Assembly (NCBI RefSeq): GCF_000212695.1
Contig: NC_015514.1
Coordinates: 868,001 to 932,000, forward strand
Reading direction: 5' to 3'
DNA length: 64,000 bases
Source of the DNA: Cellulomonas fimi ATCC 484
GTDB lineage: Bacteria; Actinomycetota; Actinomycetes; Actinomycetales; Cellulomonadaceae
Of the stretch, positions 49,490 through 58,286 are shown one piece after another; the stretch's first letter is position 1; the number at the start of each line of letters is the position of its first letter. The notes beneath the pieces were generated by a model, which ran no database searches, was not told the origin of the DNA, and saw only the letters and a list, made by a program, of their open reading frames with translations. Made by a program: the position numbers and the translations under genes.

Positions 49490-50368
49490 ATGCGAGCAGC
49501 CGCCCCCCGCACGGACACCGTGCCCCGTCGCGGCCGCGGCGACCCCCAGCACGTCGACCCTCGTGCCGGCCGGGGCGAGGGCGCCGCGGTCACGACCGGC
49601 GACGACCGGTTCGCAGGAGCCTCAGGCGTCCCCACCCGGTGGCCTCCCGTCGTGCTCCGGCCCGAGCCGGTCGTGGTCGAGCGGGCGCACGTCGTCGGCG
49701 TGGTCGGCGCACGCGGGGGAGCAGGCGCGTCGAGCCTCGCCGCAGCCCTCGCGCGCGTGCTGTCCGCCACCACGGCGACCGTCCTCGTCGACCTCGACCG
49801 CGGGTGCGCGGGGCTGGACGTGCTCGTCGGGCTCGAGGGCGTCGACGGCGTGCGCTGGCCCGACCTCGCCTCCGCGCGGGGCGACGTCGACGGCGACGAC
49901 CTGCTCGCGCTCCTGCCGCGGTGGGGCTCGTGCGCCGTCCTCAGCGCGGACCGGTCGCGGCCCGTGCCGCCCGAGGCAGCCGTCGTCGCCGACGTGCTGC
50001 ACGCGCTGTCCCGGGCGGCAGGCGTCCTCGTGCTCGACCTCGACCGCTCGGCGGTCGTGGCGGGGGAGTCGGTCGCCGCCGTGTGCGACACGGTGCTCGT
50101 CGTGACGCCGCGGGACCTGCGCGCGACCGCGGGTGCGCTGGCGCTGCGCGAGTCGTGGCGCGACCCCGGCACCGACGTGGGCCTCGTCGTGCGCGGCCCG
50201 GCCCCCGGAGGGCTGGGCGTCGCGGAGCTCGCCGAGGCGGTCGGGCTGCCGGTCCGGGCGGTCCTGCCGGCCGATCGCCGGCTCGCCGCAGGGGTCGAGC
50301 GCACCGGGCTCCCGGCGACGGGTCCGCTCGCCCGGGCGGCGCGCCGGCTCGCGCGTGGGCTCGCGTGA
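49490..50368 (+). CDS. CpaE/TadZ-like ATPase (septum-site protein Ssd family)
   Basis: A protein of 292 residues from ATG 49490 (GAGAGG upstream). A ~65-residue disordered lead, then a MinD/ParA-type ATPase with deviant Walker A GARGGAGASSLAAALA, VLVDLDRGCAGLDVLVGLEG and VLVVTPRDLRATAGAL. In Tad systems this protein places the pilus machine, and its mycobacterial counterpart Rv3660c (Ssd) affects septation. It heads an operon with overlapping stops. Confidence 0.85.
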   Translation: MRAAAPRTDTVPRRGRGDPQHVDPRAGRGEGAAVTTGDDRFAGASGVPTRWPPVVLRPEPVVVERAHVVGVVGARGGAGASSLAAALARVLSATTATVLVDLDRGCAGLDVLVGLEGVDGVRWPDLASARGDVDGDDLLALLPRWGSCAVLSADRSRPVPPEAAVVADVLHALSRAAGVLVLDLDRSAVVAGESVAAVCDTVLVVTPRDLRATAGALALRESWRDPGTDVGLVVRGPAPGGLGVAELAEAVGLPVRAVLPADRRLAAGVERTGLPATGPLARAARRLARGLA

Positions 50369-51636
50369 CCGGCGCCCGCGGCCCTCGACCCGACGGTCTG
50401 CTCGACGCGGCCTTCCTCGACGACGTGCGTGCGCTGCTGCACGCCCGACCGGGCGGGGCGCCCGGTACCGACGCCGTGCGGGAGGCGGTGGACGCGGCGG
50501 CGCGGCGACGCGGTGCGGTCGTCGGGTCGGGGGCGCTCGTCGACCTCGTGCGGGCCGTGTCCGACGAGCTGCTGGGCGCCGGTCCGCTGCAGTCCCTGCT
50601 CGACGACGAGGCCGTGACCGACGTGCTCGTCAACGGCCCGCAGGACGTGTGGGTCGAGCGTTCCGGCCGGCTGCACCGCGTCGACGTGCGGCTCGGCACG
50701 CCCGCCGACGTCCGTGCCCTCGCGGTGCGCCTCGCCGCGGCGGGCGGCCAGCGTCTCGATGACGCGTCGCCGACCGTCGACGCGCAGCTCCCCGACGGCA
50801 CGCGGCTGCACGCCGTCCTGCCGCCCCTGGCCGGTGCGTGCACGCTGCTGAGCCTGCGGACCGTGCGCGTGCGTGCGCTGTCCGTCGTCGAGCTGGTCGC
50901 TGGCGGGACGCTCGCTCCCGTGCTCGTGCCGGTCGTCCGGGCGCTCGTCGCCCGCCGCGCCAACGTCCTCGTCTCGGGCGCGACCGGCTCGGGGAAGACG
51001 ACGCTGCTCGCCGCGCTGCTCTCGCTCGTGCCGCCCGACGAGCGGGTCCTCGTCATCGAGGAGTCGGGCGAGCTCGCACCTGACCACCCGCACGTCGTGC
51101 GGCTGCTCGCGCGGCGCGCGAACGTCGAGGGAGCAGGCAGGGTCGACCTCGCCGACCTCGTGCGCCACGCGCTGCGCATGCGGCCCGACCGCATCGTGCT
51201 GGGCGAGTGCCGCGGCGCCGAGGTGCGGGAGGTGCTCGCGGCGCTCAACACCGGCCACGACGGCGGCTGGGCGACCGTGCACGCCAACGCCGCCGCCGAC
51301 GTCCCCGCCCGGCTCGAGGCGCTCGCCGCCCTCGCCGGGATGAGCCGCGACGCGGTCGCGGCCCAGGCGGCGAGCGCCCTCGACGCGGTCCTGCACCTGC
51401 GCCGCGCGGGTGCCGACCGGGAGACGCGCTACCTCGCGGAGGTGGGCGTCGTGCGGCGCGCCGCCGACGGAGCCCTGCGTGTCGACGGCGCCCTGCACGC
51501 CGACCCCGGCGGGTCGGTCACGACCGGGCCCGGGTGGCCGCAGCTCGCGGCACGGCTCGACCTGGCACCGGAGTCGCATGCGGCCGCAGGCCGTCCGCCC
51601 GCGCTCGTCGCCGTGCCGGACGGCTCCGTCCGGTGA
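50365..51636 (+). CDS. tadA: Tad secretion ATPase (CpaF type)
   Basis: A protein of 423 residues, GTG 50365 overlapping the previous stop. GspE-type secretion ATPase: TDVLVNGPQDVWVERSGRLH, Walker A VSGATGSGKTTLLAALL, Asp/Glu box VLVIEESGEL, ALRMRPDRIVLGECRGAEV (Walker B region) and GHDGGWATVHANAAAD (His box). It powers pilus assembly at the inner face of the membrane. Corresponds to Rv3659c in M. tuberculosis. Confidence 0.93.
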   Translation: MTGARGPRPDGLLDAAFLDDVRALLHARPGGAPGTDAVREAVDAAARRRGAVVGSGALVDLVRAVSDELLGAGPLQSLLDDEAVTDVLVNGPQDVWVERSGRLHRVDVRLGTPADVRALAVRLAAAGGQRLDDASPTVDAQLPDGTRLHAVLPPLAGACTLLSLRTVRVRALSVVELVAGGTLAPVLVPVVRALVARRANVLVSGATGSGKTTLLAALLSLVPPDERVLVIEESGELAPDHPHVVRLLARRANVEGAGRVDLADLVRHALRMRPDRIVLGECRGAEVREVLAALNTGHDGGWATVHANAAADVPARLEALAALAGMSRDAVAAQAASALDAVLHLRRAGADRETRYLAEVGVVRRAADGALRVDGALHADPGGSVTTGPGWPQLAARLDLAPESHAAAGRPPALVAVPDGSVR

Positions 51637-52337
51637 GCCTCGTCCTGGTGGTCGTTGGCGCGCTGGTCGTGCTCGCGGCCCCGCGGGGCCGGCCGGGACG
51701 CTCGGTGGCGTCCCCGACGCGCAGGGCCGGCTCGACGGCGGGGTCTGCCACGGCCGTCCCTCCCGTCGCGCGGCGGGTCGCGAGACGAGACCGCGGACGT
51801 GCGCGGCCCGGGCACGGCGACGACCTCGCCTCGACGCTCCATGACGTGGCCGCGCGGGTCCGTTCCGGCGAGGTGCCCGGCGCCGCGTGGTCGGCGGTCC
51901 TCGGCGTCCCGGTCCCGTCGAACGCGCCGACCGTCGACCAGCTGCTGGGGGGAGCGGGCCGCACGAGCCCCGGTGCCGCGGGCCGAGCGGCGGCAGCGGT
52001 CGCCGCGGGACGGCTCGCCGCGGAGCTGGGTGCACCGCTCGCCGACGTCCTGGAGCAGGTCGCGCGGGCCGTCGCCGCCGACGAGGAGCACGAGACGGAG
52101 GTCGCCGCGGCCCTGGCCGGTCCCCGGGCCACGACCCGGGTGCTCACGCTGCTGCCGGTGGCGGGTGTGCTGCTCGGGATGCTGCTGGGCGCGAACCCCG
52201 TGGGCGTGGTCCTCGACGGCGGGCTGGGCACGGCGAGCGCCGCGCTGGGTGTGGTCCTCCTGCTCGGCGGCCGCGCGTGGACGGGCCGGCTCACGGCACG
52301 GACCGCGCGGGCGGGGCGTCTCGGGCCGGGCTCGTGA
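51633..52337 (+). CDS. tadB: TadB-like pilus platform protein
   Basis: A protein of 234 residues, GTG 51633 overlapping the tadA stop. An N-terminal membrane helix (LVLVVVGALVVLAAPRG), a cytoplasmic helical domain (GRLAAELGAPLADVLEQVARAVAADEEHETEV, the T2SSF pattern), then two membrane helices (TRVLTLLPVAGVLLGMLLG and TASAALGVVLLLGG). Shorter than proteobacterial TadB, as is usual in actinobacteria. Confidence 0.82.
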   Translation: MSLVLVVVGALVVLAAPRGRPGRSVASPTRRAGSTAGSATAVPPVARRVARRDRGRARPGHGDDLASTLHDVAARVRSGEVPGAAWSAVLGVPVPSNAPTVDQLLGGAGRTSPGAAGRAAAAVAAGRLAAELGAPLADVLEQVARAVAADEEHETEVAAALAGPRATTRVLTLLPVAGVLLGMLLGANPVGVVLDGGLGTASAALGVVLLLGGRAWTGRLTARTARAGRLGPGS

Positions 52338-53059
52338 GCGCGACCGTCGCGGCAGCGACGCTGCTGGCCGATCCCGTCGTCGTGCTCGGAGCGGTCGTGG
52401 CCGGAGGGCTGGGACGGGCGGTCGGCGGGGGAGCGGCCCGGCGGCGGCTTCGCGTCGTCGCCGCGCACCGGCGCTCACCGGCGGGCAGCTCCCGGTCCGA
52501 CCCTGCCGAGGGGCGCCCGCCCGGGCGTGCCGGCGAGGTCCGCGCGCCGGGGCTCGGCGGTTCGCCTCCGGGCGTGCGGGTGTGGCGTCGTGCCGCCCCG
52601 CGTGCGTCGAGCGAGGACGCCGGGCCGCAGGAGCTCGACGCGGTCCTGGTCCTCGAGCTCGTCGGCGCCGCGCTGGCCACGGGCGCGGCGCTGCCCCGGG
52701 CGCTCGCGGTCGTCGGCGAGGCGGTCGGCGGGCGGACGGGTGCCGCGCTGCGACGTGCGGGTGCGGCGCTGCTTCTCGGCGCCACCTGGGCATCGGCCTG
52801 GGCCGGAGCCCCGCCGGCCGTGACGGCCGTCGCCGGGGCGCTGGAGGGGGCGTGGAGCTCCGGGGCGTCGCCCGCCGCGGCACTGCGGGCGCGCGCCGAC
52901 CGGCTCCGGCGTGAGCGACGACGGGCCGTGCGCACCGCTGCCGCACGGCTCTCCGTGCACCTCGTCCTGCCGCTGGGGGCGTGCTTCCTGCCCGCGTTCG
53001 TCCTCATCGGGCTCGTGCCCGTCGTGCTCTCGCTCGCCGCCGGTCTCTTCGGCCCCTGA
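52334..53059 (+). CDS. tadC: TadC-like pilus platform protein
   Basis: A protein of 241 residues, GTG 52334 overlapping the tadB stop. N-terminal helix (VVVLGAVVAGGLGRAVG), basic linker, then the T2SSF domain (ELDAVLVLELVGAALATGAALPRALAVVG, ADRLRRERRRAVRTAAARLSV) and final helices (LPLGACFLPAFVLIGLVPVVLSLA). It partners with TadB. Corresponds to Rv3657c. Confidence 0.82.
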   Translation: MSATVAAATLLADPVVVLGAVVAGGLGRAVGGGAARRRLRVVAAHRRSPAGSSRSDPAEGRPPGRAGEVRAPGLGGSPPGVRVWRRAAPRASSEDAGPQELDAVLVLELVGAALATGAALPRALAVVGEAVGGRTGAALRRAGAALLLGATWASAWAGAPPAVTAVAGALEGAWSSGASPAAALRARADRLRRERRRAVRTAAARLSVHLVLPLGACFLPAFVLIGLVPVVLSLAAGLFGP

Positions 53060-53383
53060 CCGTCCGGTCTCGGCGCGCGCGGGGCTCGTCCGTCCGCCGG
53101 AGCCGTCCCGACGTGAGGACCTGGTCCAGGACTCCTGTCGACCGCGGACGCCACGACGCGCGCGCGTCCCCGTGGCGCGCTGCGGGTCCGGTCGCGCGTC
53201 CCCGTGGCGCGCCCGGGATCGCTCGTGCGTCCGGGCGGCTCGGTGCGTCGGTCGAGCCGTCCACAACCCGTCCACCGGAGAACTGGTCCACGGGTCCACG
53301 TGCGGACGCCGTCCTCGTCGCACCACGAGCGGGACGGTGTGGGCGCGCGCATGGAGCGCGCACCCGACAGAAGGAGCAGCGAC
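53060..53383. other. 324-nt gap between platform and pilin genes
   Basis: No gene was recognised. It contains an 18-bp direct repeat CGCGTCCCCGTGGCGCGC at 53163-53180 and 53195-53212 (32 bp apart) and a hairpin at 53341-53365 just before the pilin ribosome site. A separate pilin promoter in this gap would allow high pilin expression (inference). Confidence 0.5.
53341..53365 (+). promoter_or_regulatory. 5' leader hairpin before the pilin gene
   Basis: GGGCGCGCGC (53341-53350) pairs with GCGCGCACCC (53356-53365) with one mismatch around ATGGA. It ends 5 nt before AAGGAGC, the ribosome site of the DUF4244 gene, so it could stabilise the mRNA or influence initiation. Confidence 0.45.
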
Positions 53384-53854
53384 ATGAGCAGCCAGCAGCA
53401 CGTGGGGGAGACGTCGACGCGCCCGCACCGCCCCGCCGACGCAGAGGTCGGCACACGCGCGCGCGAGGGCGCGCCGGGGGTCGGAGGCAGGCGCCGGGCC
53501 ACGCTTCCCTGGGGCGCACGGCCCGCGACGGGCGCGGACGGGGTGGGTGCGGGCGTCGTGCGCGGGGGCGTCGTAGGTGCGGGCGTGGTGGGCGGGGACG
53601 TCGTAGGTGCGGACGTGGTGGGCGGGGACGTCGTGGGTGCGGACGGTGCGGCGTCCTCCGGCCGTGGCCGCTGCGGTGCGTCGACGATCCGTCGGCTGCG
53701 TGTCGCTACCGGTGACGCCGGCATGGCGACGGCCGAGTACGCCATCGCGACGCTCGCGGCGGTGGGCTTCGCAGGGCTCCTGGTCGTGATCCTCAAGAGC
53801 GGGGAGGTCAAGGCCCTGCTCACGGGGATCGTCCGCCAGGCGCTGTCGCTGTGA
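53384..53854 (+). CDS. DUF4244 Flp-type pilin
   Basis: A protein of 156 residues, ATG 53384 with AAGGAG upstream. The last ~45 residues are the pilin: GMATAEYAIATLAAVGFAGL followed by LVVILKSGEVKALLTGIV. The Glu-Tyr pair is the Flp signature and cleavage is expected before it (after GMATA or MA). The unusually long N-terminus (~105 residues) holds a GAGVV/GGDVVGADVV repeat (about 51-83) not usual for pilins. Counterpart of Rv3656c. Confidence 0.82.
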   Translation: MSSQQHVGETSTRPHRPADAEVGTRAREGAPGVGGRRRATLPWGARPATGADGVGAGVVRGGVVGAGVVGGDVVGADVVGGDVVGADGAASSGRGRCGASTIRRLRVATGDAGMATAEYAIATLAAVGFAGLLVVILKSGEVKALLTGIVRQALSL

Positions 53855-54231
53855 CGCGCCGACGGGCACCGGCGAGGGGGACCGACGACGGGGCGCGTGG
53901 GGACCGGGGGAGCGTCACCGCCGAGCTCGCCGTGGGCCTGCCCGCCGTGGTGCTGCTGCTGGTCCTGGTGCTGGCGGTCTCGGCGGCGGGACTGGCCCGG
54001 GCCAGGTGCGCGGACGCGGCTCGGGCGGGCGCGCGGGCGGCGGCCCTCGGAGGGCCGGATGCCGATCCCGCTGCTGCCGCGCGGCGGGTCGCCGGCGGGA
54101 CGTCCGAGGTCGTCGTGGTGCGGGACGGCGAGTGGGTCACCGTCTCGGTCTCCGCCGGCATCGCGCCCGGCGGCCGGGTGCTCGGGCCGGTGCGGGTGAG
54201 CGCCAGCGCTACCGCGTGGGTCGAGCCGTGA
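53851..54231 (+). CDS. TadE-like minor pilin
   Basis: A protein of 126 residues, GTG 53851 overlapping the pilin stop. A basic lead, then GSVTAELAVGLPAVVLLLVLVL, the TadE-type prepilin-like segment (E at +5 after G). The C-terminal half is a small beta domain (TSEVVVVRDGEWVTVSVSAG). Counterpart of Rv3655c. Confidence 0.83.
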   Translation: MTRRRAPARGTDDGARGDRGSVTAELAVGLPAVVLLLVLVLAVSAAGLARARCADAARAGARAAALGGPDADPAAAARRVAGGTSEVVVVRDGEWVTVSVSAGIAPGGRVLGPVRVSASATAWVEP

Positions 54232-54695
54232 GCGAGGACCGGGAGCGCGGATCGGGGACGGTGGCCGTGCTCGGCGTCGTGGCGGTCGCGCTCGTGCTCG
54301 CGGCGACGCTCGGTGTGGTCGCCGGCGGCCAGGCGCGGCACGTCGAGGCGCAGGCCGCAGCGGACCTCGCGGCCCTCGCAGCCGCCACGGCGTGGCGCAG
54401 CGGCGTGGCGGACCCGTGCGGCACGGCTGCGCGGGTGGTCGCCCGCAACCACGCGCGGCTCGTCTCGTGCACGCTCGGCACGGGTGGAGTCGCGCGGGTC
54501 AGTACCGCCCGCGACACGGCACTCGGCGCGCTGGTGGCCGGCGCGCGGGCGGGTCCGGCATCGGCGCGCGACGCGCCTCGACGACCTGCCCGCAGGAGAT
54601 CGCCGACAGCCGAGCCTGGTCGGTCAGCGCGGTCAGCGCGGTCGGCGCGGCCAACGCAGTCGGCGCGGAGGTCGGGGTCGTCGAGGTCGACGTAG
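54228..54695 (+). CDS. TadG-like/Rv3654c-type pilus protein
   Basis: A protein of 155 residues, GTG 54228 overlapping the TadE stop. GSGTVAVLGVVAVALVLAATLGVVAGG is the membrane segment, followed by the conserved QAAADLAALAAATAW and PCGTAARVVARNHARLVSC. The last ~45 residues are low-complexity SAR repeats arising from a 9-bp DNA repeat. Homologues I recall end near AGPA, so the tail is probably an extension created by repeat growth. Counterpart of Rv3654c. Confidence 0.75.
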   Translation: MSEDRERGSGTVAVLGVVAVALVLAATLGVVAGGQARHVEAQAAADLAALAAATAWRSGVADPCGTAARVVARNHARLVSCTLGTGGVARVSTARDTALGALVAGARAGPASARDAPRRPARRRSPTAEPGRSARSARSARPTQSARRSGSSRST

Positions 54696-54755
54696 ACGGC
54701 GCTGTCGGCGCTGTCGACGTGGTCGGCGCCGTCGACGTGGTCGGCGTGGAGGAGG
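54619..54755. repeat. Imperfect 9/18-bp repeat tract
   Basis: Runs of GGTCAGCGC/GGTCGGCGC-like units, then 18-bp units GGCGCTGTCGACGTGGTC and GGCGCCGTCGACGTGGTC. It covers the tail of the TadG-like gene and the gap to the helicase gene. In another frame it would encode VGAVDVV repeats. Confidence 0.7.
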
Positions 54756-54793
54756 TCACGGAGCCGGCCACGCCGCCCGGACGCTCGGAGGCG

Positions 54794-57406
54794 TCAGGCT
54801 GCGGGAGGGGTCTCGGGGGCGTGCGCCAGGACGGCGTCGAGCAGCCGGACGGCGGCGGCCTTGTCGAGCGGGTTGTTGGCGTTGCCGCACTTGGGCGACT
54901 GCACGCACGCCGGGCAGCCGGTCGGGCACGGGCACGCGGCCACGGCGTCGCGCGTCGCGCGCAGCCACGTCGTGGCGGTGCGGAACCCGTGCTCCGCGAA
55001 GCCCGCACCGCCGGGGTACGCGTCGTGCACGAACACCGTGGCCTCGCCCGTGTCGGCGTGCAGGGCCGTGGACAGGCCCCCCAGGTCCCACCGGTCGCAC
55101 GTGGCGAGCAGCGGCAGCAGCCCGATCGAGGCGTGCTCGGCGGCGTGCAGCGCGCCGGGCAGGTCCTCGACGGACACCCCGGCCGCCTCGACGACCGCGG
55201 CGGGTGCCGTCCACCAGGCCGCGGTCGTCCGCAGCGTCCGCGCGGGCAGGTCGAGCTCGCTGGAGCCGAGCACCTGCAGGTCGGGGATCCGCTTGCGCTG
55301 GTAGCCGAGCACCTGCGTCGTGACGTCCACCGCCCCGAAGCCCCACGTGAGCGGGCCCCACGGCACCTCCTCGTCGACGGACACGATCTCGGTCGACGTC
55401 ACCCAGCGGGCCCACGTGCCGTAGTCGACGTCGCGCCGCGTCACGAGCGCGACGCCGTCGTCCAGGTGCAGCTCGTCCACGACGAAGGTCGCGCCCTGGT
55501 GCACGTAGACGGCGCCGTCGTGCACGGTCGCGTCGGCCGATGCGGCGTCCACGGTGCCGAGCAGGCGCCCGGTCGCCGACTCGACGACGCGCACCGGGTC
55601 GCCGCCGGTACCGCGCAGGTCCGTCAGGCGCGTCGCCGGCTCCGCGTGGGTCCAGTACCACCCGGACGGTCGACGCCGCAGCGCCCCACGCTCGACCAGC
55701 TCCGCGAGCAGCTCGGACGTCGAGGGGCCGAACGCGTCGAGCTCCTCGGCGCGCAGCGGGAGCTCGGCGGCCGCGGCGCACAGGTGCGGCGCCAGCACGT
55801 AGGGGTTCGCGGGGTCGAAGACGGTCGCCTCGACCGGTGCCTCGAAGATCGACTCCGGGTGGTGCACGAGGAACGTGTCGAGCGGGTCCTCCCGCGCGAC
55901 GAGAGCCACCAGACCGTCCGCCCCCGCGCGCCCGGCGCGGCCCGCCTGCTGCCACAGCGACACGCGCGTCCCGGGCCAGCCGGCGACCAGGACGGCGTCG
56001 AGCCCGGAGATGTCGATGCCGAGCTCGAGCGCGTTCGTCGTGGCCAGCGCGCGCAGCTCGCCCGTGCGGATCGCGCGCTCGAGCGCCCGTCGCTCCTCGG
56101 GCAGGTAGCCCCCGCGGTACGCCGAGACCGCCCGCGCGAGGTCCGGGTCGACGTCGCGCAGGTGGTCGCGCGTGGCCGACGCGACCGACTCGGCGGCGCG
56201 CCGGGACCGCGTGAACGCCAGCGTGCGGGCGCCGGCCACGACGAGGTCGGTGAGGAGGTCCGCGATCTCCGCGGTCGCCGTCCGCCGCGGCCCGTCGTGC
56301 GCGTCGGCGACGACGCGCTCACCCGTCCCGAGCGGACCGGAACCCGCAGCGCCCGGTGCGTCGGGCCCCGGACCGACGGGCGGGAGCGTGCCCGATGCGG
56401 GCGCGTGCCACGCGTCGTCGGCGACGGCCCAGGCGTCGTCGGGAGCGGGGGGACCGCCTCCGTCGGGGCGGGCGGCGCCCGCGGGCGGTGCGACGGGCGT
56501 CGCCCACGGGTCCTCGTCGGGCAGCAGGTCGGTCCACGGGGCGTCGGCGCCCGGCAGCGGCGGCGGCTGCCACAGCACGAACGTCTTGCGGCCCGCGGGC
56601 GACGCGTCGTCGGTGACCGCCACGACGTCGTCGGGGTCCACGCCGACCAGGCGGGCGGCGCTCGCGGCCGGGTCGGCGGTCGTCGCGGACGCGAGCAGGA
56701 ACACGGGCGACGCGCCGTAGGACCGGGCCACGCGCCGCAGCCGGCGCAGGACCAGCCCGACGTGCGCCCCGAACACCCCGCGGAACGCGTGGCACTCGTC
56801 GACCACGACGTAGCGCAGCGACCCGAGCAGCCGGGCCCACCGGCGGTGCTGCGGGAGGAGGGCGAAGTGCAGGAAGTCGGGGTTGGTCAGCACGAGGTCC
56901 GCGTGCTCCTGCACCCACCGCCGCTCGTCGAGGGCGGTGTCCCCGTCGCAGGTGGCGACGCGGACGTCCCGGAGGGCTGCGGCTCCGAGCAGCGTGTCGA
57001 GCGCGGCCAGTTGCCCGGCGGCGAGCGCCTTCGTGGGGCAGAGGTACAGCGTGGTCGCGCGACGGGCGACCGACTCGATGCGGCCCGGGTCGAGCGTCCC
57101 GGACGCGACGGCGCCGCGAGCGGCGGTGAGCGCGGGCAGCCAGAACGCGAGCGACTTGCCGGACCCGGTGGACGTCGCGAGCACGGTGTGCCGGCCCGAC
57201 CAGGCGGCGTCCGCCGCCGTCGCCTGGTGCTGCCACGGCTCCGAGACGCCGGTCGCGCGGTACGCGCGCACGACGTCCGGGTCCGCCCACGTCGGCCACG
57301 GCGCGCGGACTCCCGCGCGGGCGGGAAGGTGCCGGACGTGCGTCATCCGGTCGGCCCGGCGGCCCCCGGCCAGCAGCGCGTCGAGCAGCTCACCGGTCGC
57401 GACCAC
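54794..57406 (-). CDS. DEAD/DEAH-box helicase with DUF1998 Cys cluster (YprA/MrfA-like)
   Basis: A protein of 870 residues. GTG 57406 lies 6 nt after GAGGAT on its strand. RecA-like domain 1: WQHQATAADAAWSGRHTVLATSTGSGKSLAF (Q motif and Walker A), DECHAFRG (DEAH box), LLASATTAD. Domain 2: LAFTRSRRAAESVA, RALATTNALELGIDISGLDAVLV, QQAGRAGRAG. The C-terminal DUF1998/MZB region ends in CPCPTGCPACVQSPKCGN, four Cys expected to hold zinc. Bacillus MrfA of this family repairs mitomycin damage. The gene order beside the ssd/tad cluster matches Rv3649 in mycobacteria. Confidence 0.92.
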   Translation of the reverse strand: MVATGELLDALLAGGRRADRMTHVRHLPARAGVRAPWPTWADPDVVRAYRATGVSEPWQHQATAADAAWSGRHTVLATSTGSGKSLAFWLPALTAARGAVASGTLDPGRIESVARRATTLYLCPTKALAAGQLAALDTLLGAAALRDVRVATCDGDTALDERRWVQEHADLVLTNPDFLHFALLPQHRRWARLLGSLRYVVVDECHAFRGVFGAHVGLVLRRLRRVARSYGASPVFLLASATTADPAASAARLVGVDPDDVVAVTDDASPAGRKTFVLWQPPPLPGADAPWTDLLPDEDPWATPVAPPAGAARPDGGGPPAPDDAWAVADDAWHAPASGTLPPVGPGPDAPGAAGSGPLGTGERVVADAHDGPRRTATAEIADLLTDLVVAGARTLAFTRSRRAAESVASATRDHLRDVDPDLARAVSAYRGGYLPEERRALERAIRTGELRALATTNALELGIDISGLDAVLVAGWPGTRVSLWQQAGRAGRAGADGLVALVAREDPLDTFLVHHPESIFEAPVEATVFDPANPYVLAPHLCAAAAELPLRAEELDAFGPSTSELLAELVERGALRRRPSGWYWTHAEPATRLTDLRGTGGDPVRVVESATGRLLGTVDAASADATVHDGAVYVHQGATFVVDELHLDDGVALVTRRDVDYGTWARWVTSTEIVSVDEEVPWGPLTWGFGAVDVTTQVLGYQRKRIPDLQVLGSSELDLPARTLRTTAAWWTAPAAVVEAAGVSVEDLPGALHAAEHASIGLLPLLATCDRWDLGGLSTALHADTGEATVFVHDAYPGGAGFAEHGFRTATTWLRATRDAVAACPCPTGCPACVQSPKCGNANNPLDKAAAVRLLDAVLAHAPETPPAA

Positions 57407-57482
57407 CCGGCAATCCTCGCACCGCCGCGGCGGCTCCTCGGCCCGGCGGTCGAGACCCGGGCGGGCGCGCGAGGATGGGGGG

Positions 57483-58280
57483 ATGCGCGCACGGATCGAC
57501 TTCAACTGCGACCTCGGCGAGGGGCTCGACGCCTGGGAGCCCGGCGTGCCGGGGCCGGAGTCGGCCCTCCTCGACGCGGTGACGAGCGCGAACGTCGCGT
57601 GCGGGTTCCACGCGGGGGACGAGCGGGTCATGGCGGCGGTGTGCCGGGCCGCTGCCGAGCGCGACGTGGCGGTCGGGGCGCAGGTCTCCTACCGGGACCG
57701 GGAGGGATTCGGACGCCGGTTCCTCGACGTGCCCGCCGACGTGCTGCGTGCGGACGTGACCGAGCAGCTGGTGACGCTCGGACGCGTGGCGCGCGAGGCC
57801 GGCACCCGGGTCGCGTACGTGAAGCCGCACGGCGCGCTGTACAACGCGGTCGTGCATCACGAGGAGCAGGCGCGGGCGCTCGTGGACGCGGTCGCGGCGT
57901 GGGTCGGCGGCGCCGGCACGAGCGTCGACGACGCGCCGTTCCCCCTCGTGGGCCTCCCCGGCGCGGTGTCGCTCGCGCTCGCGCACGAGCGCGGGCTGCG
58001 CACGGTCGCTGAGGCGTTCGCCGACCGCGGCTACGGCCCCGACGGCACGCTCGTGCCGCGGACGCAGGACGGGGCGCTCGTCGTCGATCCCGAGGCGGTC
58101 GTCGCGCGGGTGCTCACGATGGTGCGGGACCGGCAGGTCGTCGCCGTCGACGGGACCGTGGTGCCCGTCGACGCGGAGTCGGTGTGCGTGCACTCGGACA
58201 CGCCGGGTGCGACGGTCCTGGCGGCCGCGGTCCGGCGCGCCCTCGACGACGCCGACGTGCACGTCCGACCGTTCGTGTGA
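57483..58280 (+). CDS. pxpA: 5-oxoprolinase subunit A
   Basis: A protein of 265 residues, ATG 57483 (GAGGAT ending 6 nt upstream, also a G run that might bind ribosomes). LamB/YcsF family: IDFNCDLGEGLDAWEPG, NVACGFHAGDERVM, GAQVSYRDREGFGRRF, YVKPHGALYNAV and VCVHSDTPGA. With PxpB and PxpC it forms the prokaryotic ATP-dependent 5-oxoprolinase that opens pyroglutamate to glutamate. Divergent to the helicase. A GACGCGTC array separates it from pxpB. Confidence 0.93.
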   Translation: MRARIDFNCDLGEGLDAWEPGVPGPESALLDAVTSANVACGFHAGDERVMAAVCRAAAERDVAVGAQVSYRDREGFGRRFLDVPADVLRADVTEQLVTLGRVAREAGTRVAYVKPHGALYNAVVHHEEQARALVDAVAAWVGGAGTSVDDAPFPLVGLPGAVSLALAHERGLRTVAEAFADRGYGPDGTLVPRTQDGALVVDPEAVVARVLTMVRDRQVVAVDGTVVPVDAESVCVHSDTPGATVLAAAVRRALDDADVHVRPFV

Positions 58281-58286
58281 GCGTGC

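Noticed and set aside
54392..58012. Plus-strand frame of about 1200 codons antisense to the helicase
   Set aside because: The helicase motifs on the minus strand are complete. The plus frame shows only shadow composition.
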